Shown here: one piece after another, positions 45,271 to 54,848 of the stretch | How the letters are laid out: each line of letters opens with the position of its first letter | Numbering within the stretch: the stretch's first letter is position 1 | Assembly (NCBI GenBank): GCA_016647705.1 | Contig: CM028334.1 | Coordinates: 1,798,001-1,862,000, forward strand | Direction: 5' to 3' | DNA: 64,000 nt | Source of the DNA: Eucommia ulmoides | Taxonomy: Eukaryota; Streptophyta; Magnoliopsida; Garryales; Eucommiaceae | Notes under the pieces: model-generated | The model's input: only the letters and a program-made list of their open reading frames with translations | Databases searched by the model: none | Told to the model about the DNA's origin: nothing | Position numbers and translations under genes: made by a program

Positions 45271-45575
45271 TACGGTTGTCTCGGGCCTCTCTCAATAATT
45301 CATATAACCTAATCATCAACCTTTTTCACATCTGATGTGAGATAAACCCAACAATATCCTCCTCACACATCGGGTCTTTGGTTAGATAACTCTTGACCAA
45401 TCACTCTCTCTTTAGCAATTGGGCCAGAAGCGTCGTAACCAGGGCTCTGATACCAGTGTAGGGTGGTCTCAGACCTCTCTTAAGCACAAAAGTTAACTCA
45501 TGAGGTGATATTTTTCTTCACACTTATAATCTGACCACAACCCCTTTCCACATCCAATGAGAGATGAACCCAACA
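45271..45575 (-). mobile_element. TRIM retrotransposon, gamma copy
   Basis: Left LTR about 45271-45353 (shortened); primer site gctctgatacca at 45444-45455; right LTR 45457-45575 (tgtagggtgg to aacccaaca). Confidence 0.78.
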
Positions 45576-45620
45576 TATATATATATATATACATAGATAG
45601 AGAGAGAGAGAGGGAGTCAC

Positions 45621-45723
45621 CTGCTGGAAAAGCTCTTCCTCCATCAACAATGGAAAACATTCCTAGTAATGTGAAAATAATATACAATGAAAAGATAAGA
45701 GCCATCATCATGGGAGCCTTCAT
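45621..45723 (-). pseudogene. Type II secreted-peptide gene, gamma copy, exon 1 only
   Basis: Exon 1 is intact: ATG at 45723, MKAPMMMALIFSLYIIF signal peptide through RAFPA, and a good donor CAG|gtgactcc. The matching exon 2 is gone, replaced with other unit sequence by the truncated LTR at 44956-45190. Without an acceptor the gene can at most give a short read-through peptide. It could still be transcribed, since upstream DNA matches the delta copy closely. Confidence 0.8.
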
Positions 45724-46181
45724 TCTTGGAGCTAATGTTCATGCAAGCCTTCATTCTTGAAGATAATGTTTCAAGGTATTTAATGACATTGGATGTTATG
45801 TGTCACCTTTTTTTATTTTTAGAAAAAATTAATTAAAATATTTAAAATTTTATATACTCATTCCCTAATTTATATAAATTTAAATTAAACTAAAAAAAAA
45901 TTATCTTTTAAAAAATATTTTATATTTTATATTATATATAGGTTAAGAAATCAAAATTATAACACTAAAATATTTAAATTATAAAAAAAAAAAATATTAA
46001 TATTACTTTTTCTAGGCACGTGGATTTAAAACTATTATTAAATAAACACAAGTACCCCACCTTACAAAATTCTAATCTATAATTAATAAAAACAAAGGGT
46101 AAAGACCAAATGATAGTACAACACAATAATATGAATTTGCTTTATCTATTTATAATATTTTGAAAAAATCTATGTGGTTGC
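45724..46181. other. Flank upstream of gamma exon 1
   Basis: No gene. AT-rich sequence matching 50081-50547 and, less well, 12330-13420. A second copy of 'ccttcattcttg' (45748-45760) repeats the start-codon region. Confidence 0.7.
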
Positions 46182-46703
46182 TAGGGGTGGTCAGGGCCCG
46201 GGTGTCCGCCCAGCCCGAACGGCCCAACCCGATTTTTTTAGGGCTTGAGTTTAGAGTTTAAGTCCATAAGCAGAGCTCGGGCCTAGATTTTAGGGCCCGG
46301 TCAAATTTAGGGTCGGGCTTGGACAAGGTCCAAAAATTTTAGGTCCGACCTGGCCGGGCCCAAAGAAATAATAAAAAATAATAATAATAAATAAATAAAT
46401 ATATATATATATATATACAATTATACATTACAATAATAATTTATACAATTATACAACCCTAAGGTCCCTAACCCTGTTCATTTTCTCACACAACAGTAGT
46501 AGCGCCGCAGGAGACTGAGGAGAGAGAATTTTTTGTATTTATCTTTGAAATTAAAAAAAAAAAAATAGGGCCGGAGGCCTGTGGGCCGGGCTCTGGGCTT
46601 AAAATTTTCTTATAGGGCCGGGCTCGGGCCTAGAGTTTTTTTTGTAATATTGTAGTCTAAGCCCGGCCCGAGCCCAACCTGGCCCGGCCCATGACCACCC
46701 CTG
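46182..46703. mobile_element. hAT-like MITE (taggggtggtc ends), copy X
   Basis: Left end taggggtggtcagggcccgg, right end ggcccatgaccacccctgg. The inverted repeats are rich in 'gcccgg'. An imperfect 8-bp duplication (gtggttgc and ctggttgc) flanks it. Units alpha (13415) and beta (38648) have the uninserted 'tgtggttgcaaagtgacc'. Confidence 0.75.
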
Positions 46704-46715
46704 GCTGGTTGCAAA

Positions 46716-47224
46716 GGCCCGTTTGGTAACCGTTTCCATTCCAGAAATTTCCATTCCATTCCCAAATTTTTGAGAATTGTGTTTGAGAATAGCATTTGGT
46801 AATTTTTGTTTTCGTTCCCATTTGAGAATTATGCCCATTTTTTTCTTAAGAAATGAGAAACAAAAAAAAATTGTTTATCATAATTCTCATTCCATTCCCA
46901 AAAATTTGGTCACTATTCATCCGCCGGCCATCTCCGGCGACCGTCGCCTGTCACCTCCGGCATCTCCAGCCGCCCACCGTCTGGCCACCGCCGCCGCCGG
47001 CCACCTTCCGGCAACTTCCGTCACCCTCTGCCGACCGTCCGGCCACAGTAACCCACCCGCCAGTAACTGTCGTTGTCGCCGTTGCCATCGCCGCAGGCCA
47101 AAGCAAAAAAAAAAAAATTTTAAAAAAAATATTATTTTAGGATAAAATCGTTACCAAACGCGATTCTGTTTCCAAAACAAAAAAAAAAGACTATTGTTAC
47201 CATAAATTATTACCAAACGCCGCC
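46716..47224. mobile_element. Harbinger-like element (ggcccgtttggtaac ends), copy X
   Basis: Left end ggcccgtttggtaaccgttt; right end inverted ggcggcgtttggtaat. It lies between 'ttgcaaa' and 'aaagtgacc', where alpha and beta read 'ttgcaaagtgacc', so the duplication is aaa (3 bp). The interior is Pro-codon rich ('ccgccggccatctccggcga') and yields false open frames (46777-47145). This copy has lost about 80 bp near its right end relative to 51076-51659. Confidence 0.72.
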
Positions 47225-47290
47225 AAAGTGACCAATAATTGGCTAATTGGTGCACAAGTTTATATATATGAATATGTATATATTTATAAA

Positions 47291-47332
<42 letters not shown>

Positions 47333-47891
47333 ATATCAAGAGAAGAAAAACAAATAATCACATATATAAGGAAGCCACCACCTACATAAAATACCATGAC
47401 AACACTAACTGCCCCTTAAATTGTTTGTGTTTTTTTTTTTTGACAATTATTATTTGTAGCCTTTGCACCATAGTGGTCCTAAATTCACGTGTAATTTTGA
47501 ACAAATTTTTTGAAAGATTTTGAAAATAAATATTTAAGGTGCTTTGTCATAATTTAAAACGGCTTCGACACTTTGCACCCTTGAGCCGTTACAATTCTTG
47601 TTCGTATATGGTCATGTGCCATGCACCTAATTGTTTTAAGGGATTTAATGGATATTTTCAGCCTCCTGAGTTTCTCCACCCAATCCACAAATTTTCTGCA
47701 ACCCTAAACCCCGCACATATAGATCTATATGTCCATTCCTGAGTGTTTGGGCAAAGAGAAGAATAGTAAAAAAGAAAAAGTTGGAGATACCATTAAACCC
47801 CCTTAAAAATAGTAAAGTGTGATGGATGTGACTGTTTATCATTCAAAATTATAATGTGAATAATAATTTGGACGATGGTAAGATTATTAGG
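47225..47891. other. Unit flank, copy X
   Basis: No gene. It contains the empty sites for the Helitron (47300-47330) and copia element (47560-47570). TA microsatellite at 47297-47328. Confidence 0.75.
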
Positions 47892-48142
47892 TGATAGGTG
47901 TAATTCACCTATCTATTTCTAAACCAAACTTGTTAGTTTTCGAATGTTATTATAGTATTTTAATACGTTTTAATATGTTTTTATTCTTTTTATATTAAAA
48001 CATGTGTGTGGGGCTGAAAATGAATGAAAACGGATCATAAATGATCAAATCAGATCAAGAACGGTGGGAAAACAAGCATAATGACAAAATTCAGATTAGC
48101 AGCCCACAGTCGTGGCGGTCAATATGCAGAGAAGGCCATTTT
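47892..48142. mobile_element. First 250 bp of gypsy LTR, truncated copy X
   Basis: tgataggtgtaattcaccta onward equals the start of the solo LTR at 52313, with ttagg in front, and stops at 'gaaggccatttt', where unit delta sequence begins. Confidence 0.85.
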
Positions 48143-49370
48143 GTTGTTGAAAGTCCAATACACGTATTGACTCTCGCAATTACATGTATCAAATTTATGT
48201 GTAAAATATTTGTTAGATGTAACAAATGTTATACAAATACATATAATATAGTTACATGTAACTAATATTATACACTCGTGAGCACATACAAGACTAATAC
48301 GCAAATAAAAATCAATCTAAAAGACTAAATCACAATTAATGTTTTAAATGGGACTAATATTAAATTACACTCGCTATTTGGGATTAATCACCAATTATTC
48401 TTTTTATAAAAATGACTCCAGAATAACAACGTCAAACATCCTTTTATTGGTTAAGTACTGAGAGAACACACATATATATTCTTCATCACCACTTTATCAC
48501 AAGGTTTAGACAAACATAGCCCTAACACACATATTTGATATATATATATATATATTTATATATATAAAACACACACACACCAAGCTTCATGCCTTTTCCA
48601 TCTTTTTCCACATTGAACCCTGTAAAATAAATCCATAAAATTACATGCGTTAATTTTCAATTCTAATTTCAAGACATGAATTCCGTGCTACCAACCATTA
48701 CCTCTATGGTTTATAGATAGGTCGACTATGAGCGCCATGATAAAAATAAAAAATCAAAGTTAGAATAAATAAAGTGTTGTTTGGTAACACTTTTTTAAAT
48801 ATATTTTAAAATATATATAAAAAAATTGACGAAAAAGTATTTTTACCTAAAAGTAAATGAAAAAATGAAAATTAAATTTTATAGTGTAGAGGGAATAGCT
48901 TAGTATTAATCTTTATAAATGATCTAAAAAATAGTGCATAGTTAAAAAAAGAAAAAAAGAAAAAAAAAAAAAAAAAAAAGTGGGCGGAGATTGGAGAGGC
49001 TTGTTCATCAATCTCCATCGATCTCTTAAAATTTAAAAATCGAAGAAACAAGAACAACTATTTATTGTTTTTAAAAAATATATTTAAAATCAATTTTTTA
49101 TTTTTAAAAATATTACCAAAAAAAACATTACTTTTTAAAATAACTACATTTTGGCAACTACAAAACAATACTAAAAAGAAACGTTATGTAACGGCGCCTA
49201 ATTAATTTTGATACAGTATTCAAAATTCACAAATTCATGAAAAATTGACGAGTTAGAAAAATATTTTGACATTAACTGTAAGATTTACAAGACGAATTAA
49301 CAAGTGTTAGAGTTCAACAACAAAGAACAATATTAAAAAAAATGATAAGTAATGCGATCTGTACCTTAAA
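48143..49370. other. Ancestral unit flank (delta), 3' of peptide gene II-delta
   Basis: No gene. It matches 10360-11610 closely; TA/CA microsatellite at 48540-48580 and an A-rich run at 48944-48979. Confidence 0.75.
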
Positions 49371-50080
49371 TCATGATGAAGTTGAGAAAGGATTAGGAGG
49401 AGAATAGTATTCGGAAGGCAAATAGCCATGACCATGTATAGGTGCGTCTGCAGTTGGAGCTGGAGGAGGAGATGGAGAAGGTATTTTCCTTCTTCCTCCC
49501 TTGTCATTTTCAACTTCCATCACCATAAAATAGTTTCCTTCATGATTCTCTGCATGACATTACAATAATTAATCAGTACCCATTTTGCAAATCATTTAAA
49601 ATCAAATAACACATATATATACACACACATATTTTACGGTGGTCTCGGGCCTCTCTCAATAACTCATATAACCTAATCATCAACCATTTTTCACATTTGA
49701 TGTGAGATAAACCCAACAATATCATTCTCACACATCGGGTCTTTGGTTAGATAACTCTTGACCAATCACTCTCTCTTTAGCAATTGGGCCAGAAGCGTTG
49801 TAACCAGCGCTTTGACACCAGTGTAGGGTGGTCTCAGACCTTTCTTAAGTACAAAAGTTAACTCATAAGGTGAGATTTTTCTTCACACTTATAATCTGAC
49901 CACAACCCCCTTCTACATCCAATAAGAGATGAACCCAACTTATATATATATACACATAGAGAGAGTGAGAGAGTCACCTGCTGGAAAAGCTCTTCCTCCA
50001 TCAACAATGGAAAACATTCCTAGGAATGTGAAAATAATATACAATGAAAAGATAAGAGTCATCATCATGGTAGCCTTCAT
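49371..50080 (-). CDS. Small secreted proline-rich peptide precursor, type II delta (two exons, apparently intact)
   Basis: Exon 1 is 50080-49978 (34 codons plus one base); exon 2 is 49549-49371. The donor CAG|gtgactc and acceptor catgcag|ag join in phase 1 to an open frame of 93 aa. The signal peptide is MKATMMMTLIFSLYIIF through FSIVDGG, then RAFPA. Exon 2 starts ENHEGNYFMVMEVEND, followed by a basic KGGRRK patch, a Pro/Ser/Ala stretch (PSPSPPPAPTADAP) and the tail GYLPSEYYSPPNPFSTSS. The tail keeps the PSE and SPPNPF core of its sisters while the middle diverges. Its intron holds a TRIM. It lies in the younger duplicate beside the exon-1-only gamma copy. No named family recognised; secretion is supported, a signalling role is inferred. 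Confidence 0.68.
49635..49939 (-). mobile_element. TRIM retrotransposon in intron of peptide gene II-delta
   Basis: Left LTR about 49635-49718 (shortened); degenerate primer site gctttgacacca 49809-49820; right LTR 49822-49939. Confidence 0.76.
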
Positions 50081-50547
50081 TCTTGGAGCTAATGTTCATG
50101 CAAGCCTTCATTCTTGAAGATAATGTTTCGAGGTCTTTAATGACATTGGATGCGTGCCAACCCCCTTTTATTTCTAAAAAAAATTAATTAAAATATTTAA
50201 AATTTTATATACTCATTCTCCAATTTATATAAATTTAAATTAAACTCAAAAAAAAATTTATCTTTTAAAAAATACTTTATATTTTATATTATATATAAAT
50301 TAAGAATCAAATTATAATATCAAAATATTCAAATTATAAAAAAAAAATAAAAAAAAAATATACTAATATTTTTTTTCTAAGCACGTGGATTTAAAACTAT
50401 TATTAAATAAACACAACTACCCCCACCTTACAAAATTCTAATCTATAATTAATAAAAACAAAGGGTAAAGACCGAATGATAGTACAACACAATAATATGA
50501 ATTTGCTTTATCTATTTATAATATTTTGAAAAAATCTATGTGGTTGC
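50081..50547. other. Flank upstream of II-delta
   Basis: No gene; matches 45724-46181. Confidence 0.7.
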
Positions 50548-51063
50548 TAGGGTGGTCAGGGCCCGGGTGTTTGCCCGGCCCGAACGGCCCAACCCGATTT
50601 TTTTAGGGTTTGGACTTAGAGTTTAAGTTCATAGGCAGAACTCGGGCCTAGATTTTAAGGCCCGATCAAATTTAGGGTCGGGTTTGGACAAGGTCCAAAA
50701 ATTTTAGACCCAACCCAGCCGGGCCCAAAGAAATAATAATAATAAAAAAATAATAATATATATATATACACACAATTATACATTACAATAATAATTTATA
50801 CAATTATACAACCCTAAGGTCCCTAACCCTTTTCATTTTCACACAACAGTAGTAGCGCCGCAGGAGACTGAGGAGAGAGAATTTTTTGTATTTATCTTTG
50901 AAATTAAAAAAAAAAACAAAACAATAGGGCCGGGGGCCCGTGGGCCGGACTCTGGACTTAAAATTTTCTTATAGGGCCGGGCTCGGGCCTAGAGTTTTTT
51001 TTTGTAATATTCTAGTCTAAGTCCAGTCCGAGCCCAGTCTGGCCCGGCCCATAACCACCCCTA
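50548..51063. mobile_element. hAT-like MITE, copy Y
   Basis: Duplicate of 46182-46703: tagggtggtcagggcccggg left end, ataaccacccct right end, same flanks. Confidence 0.75.
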
Positions 51064-51075
51064 GCTGGTTGCAAA

Positions 51076-51659
51076 GGCCCGTTTGGTAGCCGTTTCCATT
51101 TAAGAAATTTTCATTCTATTCCCAAATTTTTGGGAATTGTGTTTGAGAATAGCATTTGGTAATTTTTGTTTTCGTTCCCATTTAAGAATTATGCCCATTT
51201 TTTTCTTAAGAAATGAGAAACAAAAAAAAATTGTTTATCATAATTCTCATTCCATTCCCAAAAATTTGGTCACTATTCATCCGCCGGCTATCTCCGGCGA
51301 CCGTCGCCTGTCACCTCCAGCATCTCCAGCCGCCCACCGTCCGGCCACCGTCACCGCCGGCCACCTTCCGGCGACTTCCGTCGCCCTCTGCCAACCGTCC
51401 GGCCACAATAACCCACCCGCCAGTAACTGTCGTTATCGCCGTTGCCGTTGCCGCAGGCCAAAGCAAAAAAAAAAAATCTTAAAAAAAAATATTGTTTTAG
51501 GATAAAATCGTTACCAAACGCGATTTTGTTTTCAAAACAAAAAATTATTGTTACCAAACGGAATTCTACTCCCAAGAAGGAAACAAAATTCTCATCTCAT
51601 CTCATCTCATTTCTATCCCACTGCTGGAATGGAAACAGAAATTGTTACCAAACGCCGCC
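51076..51659. mobile_element. Harbinger-like element, copy Y (more complete)
   Basis: Keeps 'ctggaatggaaacagaaatt' before the right end gttaccaaacgccgcc, giving a longer inverted repeat with ggcccgtttggtagccgttt at the left. The 122-aa frame at 51137-51505 is repeated in copy X only because the segment was duplicated. Confidence 0.75.
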
Positions 51660-52307
51660 AAAGTGACCAATAATTGGCTAATTGGTGCACAAGTTTATAT
51701 ATATAAATATGTATATATTTATAAATATGTGTGTATATATATATATAGAATATATCAAGAGAAGAAAAACAAATAATCACATATATAAGGAAGCCACCAC
51801 CTACATAAAATACCATGACAACACTAACTGCCCCTTAAATTGTTTTTTTTTTTTTTTTTTTTGACAATGATTATCTGTAGCCTTTGCACCATAGTGGTCC
51901 TAAATTCACGTGTAATTTTGAACAATTTTTTTGAAAGATTTTGAAAATAAATATTTAAGGTGCTTTGTCATAATTTAAAACGGCTTTGACACTTTGCACC
52001 CCTGAGCCGTTACAATTCTTGTTCATATATGGTCATGTGCCATGCACTTAATTGTTTTAAGGGATTTAATGGGTATTTTCAGCCTCCTCAGTTTCTCCAC
52101 CCAATCCACAAATTTTCTACAACCCTAAACCCCGCACATATAGAGATATATGTCCATTCCTATGTGTTTGGGCAAAGAGAAGAATAGTGAAAAAGAAAAA
52201 GTTGGAGATACCATTAAACCCCCTTAAAAATAGTAAAGTGCGATGGATGTGACTGTTTATCATTCAAAATTATAATGTGAATAATGATTTGGACGATGGT
52301 AAGATTA
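51660..52307. other. Unit flank, copy Y
   Basis: No gene; matches 47225-47886. Confidence 0.75.
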
Positions 52308-53700
52308 TTAGGTGATAGGTGTAATTCACCTATCTATTTCCATACCAAACTTGTTAGTTTTCGAATGTTATTATAGTATTTTAATACGTTTTAATATGTT
52401 TTTATTTTTTTTGTATTAAAACATGTGTGTGGGGTGAAAATGAATGAAAACAGATCATAAATGATCAAATCAGATCAAAAACGGTGGGAAAACAAGCATA
52501 AGGACAAAATTCAGACTAGCAGCCCACCGTCGTAGCGGTCAATATGCAGAGAAGGCCATTTTTTTTTTTTAAAGCCCACCGTCGAGGCAGTGAAACAACA
52601 GAGAGGTCTCTGCTTCCATCGTGAGTCCACCTCCGAGGCCATGATCAAACCGACTTAACCACCGCTGCGGCGGTGACTCTGCACACACTTTAAATATTTA
52701 TTTAGATATTTTTGAGCCTTATATCTTCCTCCTCCCCTCTATTTCGGCCATTAGAGAGTTCCTAGGGTTAGAATAGGATTGGGAGGTTTTTGGGGAATGC
52801 TCTACTAAATCCAAAGGAGAAGATTACAAGGCGAAGAAGGAGAAACGATCTCGAAACGGTTTTAGCACCAAAATCTTTGGACTACGGCTAGTTTCTCTCA
52901 TTTCTTTCTTTATTTCTTAACTTCGAATTATGGTTTAAACATGTTTAGCTCGTTTATCATTGTATATACAGTTATGGTCGTTAGCTAAACGGATATTGTC
53001 TAGTGATTACTATAATATATGAATATGTGATTTTGAAATCGGTATTTCGTTAATAGTTATTCTTCGTTATTTGATTGTGTTTGTTGTGCTTGTATTTCCA
53101 TTATATGCTTGTTTAAATATATTGAGAAATCAGGGTTTGACACTCAAGAGAGATAACTCCGGATTCAGACTAGGGTTTCAACACAATGCGACGATCTAAT
53201 AACTCGGGAGGGAGTTAGAGAGTATGCAATCAATGACGTTGTGGCAAGAGTCATATGACCATATGTTCTAAAAAATGCTAGAAGGGGATTTCGGCGTTAA
53301 CGTGAAGTCACATATTCATTCACTTGTTACTCGGGAGAGGGAGTGAATAAGTTTACGATACAGAGATTGTCAGATAAGTCGAACATCGTTAACGTAAACT
53401 AAACGAGATCAAACGCGTATTTGTAAACGAAGTTAATCCCTAGATAATTCATTCCCTTAAACGTCTCAAAAGAGTAATATAGTTTAATTAGATAAATTAG
53501 TATTTTAGTATTAGTATATTATTAATTATAAACTTCATTTTCTATTGTCTAGATAAAATTAGGTTGTGATAATTACGGTACTTGACAATATTCTCAACCA
53601 ATCCTTGTGGAAACGAAAACCATTACTCTTCCCACTCTACTAAAATTTGATCCGTACACTTGCGGTAAAAGTGGCGACGTATCTACGTGCCACCATTAGG
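52308..53700. mobile_element. Ty3/gypsy-type solo LTR (52313-53695) with target duplication ttagg
   Basis: tgataggtgt (52313) to cgtgccacca (53695), 1383 bp, flanked by ttagg at 52308-52312 and 53696-53700. Unit alpha retains the empty site gattaggaaacttcaagg at 20530. The end region ('aatccttgtgg', 'ccgtacacttgcgg') resembles LTR ends of Athila/Tat gypsy elements in plus orientation. No primer site or coding region follows. Confidence 0.87.
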
Positions 53701-53884
53701 AAACTTCAAGGCATTGTGTGTTCAAATTAAAACCACAAGGACCAAAGGGAAATAGTAGTCAAATTTCGAGGGTCTAAAGTGTAAAAAGCCCTAATTAAAA
53801 GAAATCTTATTATCCTCATATATAGTCTTTATCATTACCTTTTTTATTATTTTTGTTATATATAGTTCGTTGTCGTTAAGTTTT

Positions 53885-54792
53885 GGGGTTTACAAGACCC
53901 CTTGTATTTGAAACAAAAACAACCTTTGTAATCTCTTAACTTTTGACTAATACTAAGGATACCCCTTACCATTTTTAATCGAAGCACCCAATCTCTCAAA
54001 TCAGAGTTGATTTGTTGATATCATCATTTAAATTCCAGTTTTGCCATTGCAATATAATATTTATTTCTAAAATTACTAAATTACCCTTTGTCTTATGTGA
54101 AAAATGACAAAATTATCCTTCATTGGTTCTATTTTCTTTCCTTTTTCTTTCTTTTCTTTTCTTTTATTCTTTCTCTTATTCTCTCCCTCTCTCTCTCTGC
54201 AACTCAACCCCACCAAGCACCATCGCAGCTACCCACAACATTATCAGATCGGAGCTCTCCACCGAGGGAGAGGAGATGAGATGTTGTGGTGGTGCGGAGT
54301 TTTTTTTTTATTTTTTTTAAATGGTGTGGAGATGGGGTCGGTAGTGGTAGGAGGTGATGGTGGTAGCGGTGATAGTGGGGATTGTTCGATGGTTGGAAAT
54401 GGTTGTGGCGCACAATGGGGCCAGAGGGTTGTTCTGGTGGTGGTTGGATGTGGCGATGGTGGTGGTTTGAAGGTGGTAGTGATGGTGGTGGAGTTGGGTT
54501 GCAGATGGTGGTGACGTTTGGTCGCAAAGAGAGAGAGAGAGACAAAAAGAAAAAAAAAATTATGAAAATATATAAACAAAGGTAAAATAGTAATTGCATT
54601 ACTTATATTTTTTTTGAAAAAACAATTGATAAAAGATAGGGTAAAAAGGTAATTGATTATCATTTCTCACCAACAAAAGGTATCCATAGTATTTATCAAA
54701 AGATATAGGAGATTATTGTGGTATTTATCAAAATATAGAGGGAATTGTCGTGATTATCGTCTTACATACAGATTATGTGAGTAATTAATCCC
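53885..54792. mobile_element. Long-TIR MITE-like element, delta copy
   Basis: Relative of 25706-26403, with the same outer blocks (ggggtttacaagacccc left; 'attatcgtcttacatac' right). The right arm is partly duplicated (two 'gtatttatcaaaa' blocks, 54690 and 54723). The interior has a purine/GGT-rich stretch, so the frames at 54104-54663 on both strands are artefacts. Confidence 0.5.
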
Positions 54793-54848
54793 TTAATTTT
54801 TTTATTATTTTTTAATCAACATTTACTTGACTTTTTAACTATGATATT

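Larger units (their letters stand above)
45198..48142. repeat. Recent tandem duplication, copy X
   Basis: Collinear with 49557-52562 almost base for base: TRIM, peptide exon 1, two MITEs, flank and the first 250 bp of a gypsy LTR. Similarity is clearly higher than between alpha and beta units. The right border cuts the LTR at about 48142. Confidence 0.9.
49557..52562. repeat. Recent tandem duplication, copy Y
   Basis: Partner of 45198-48142; its last 250 bp are the start of the gypsy solo LTR, which continues only in this copy. Confidence 0.9.

Noticed and set aside
46777..47145. 122-aa frame repeated at 51137-51505, suggesting a conserved protein
   Set aside because: Both copies belong to the recent 3-kb duplication and sit within a Harbinger-like MITE; conservation reflects duplication age, not selection.
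54088..54663. Gly/Val-rich and Thr/Pro-rich frames on both strands
   Set aside because: Come from a GGT/GTGG-rich tract inside a long-TIR element; the alpha relative has no such frame.
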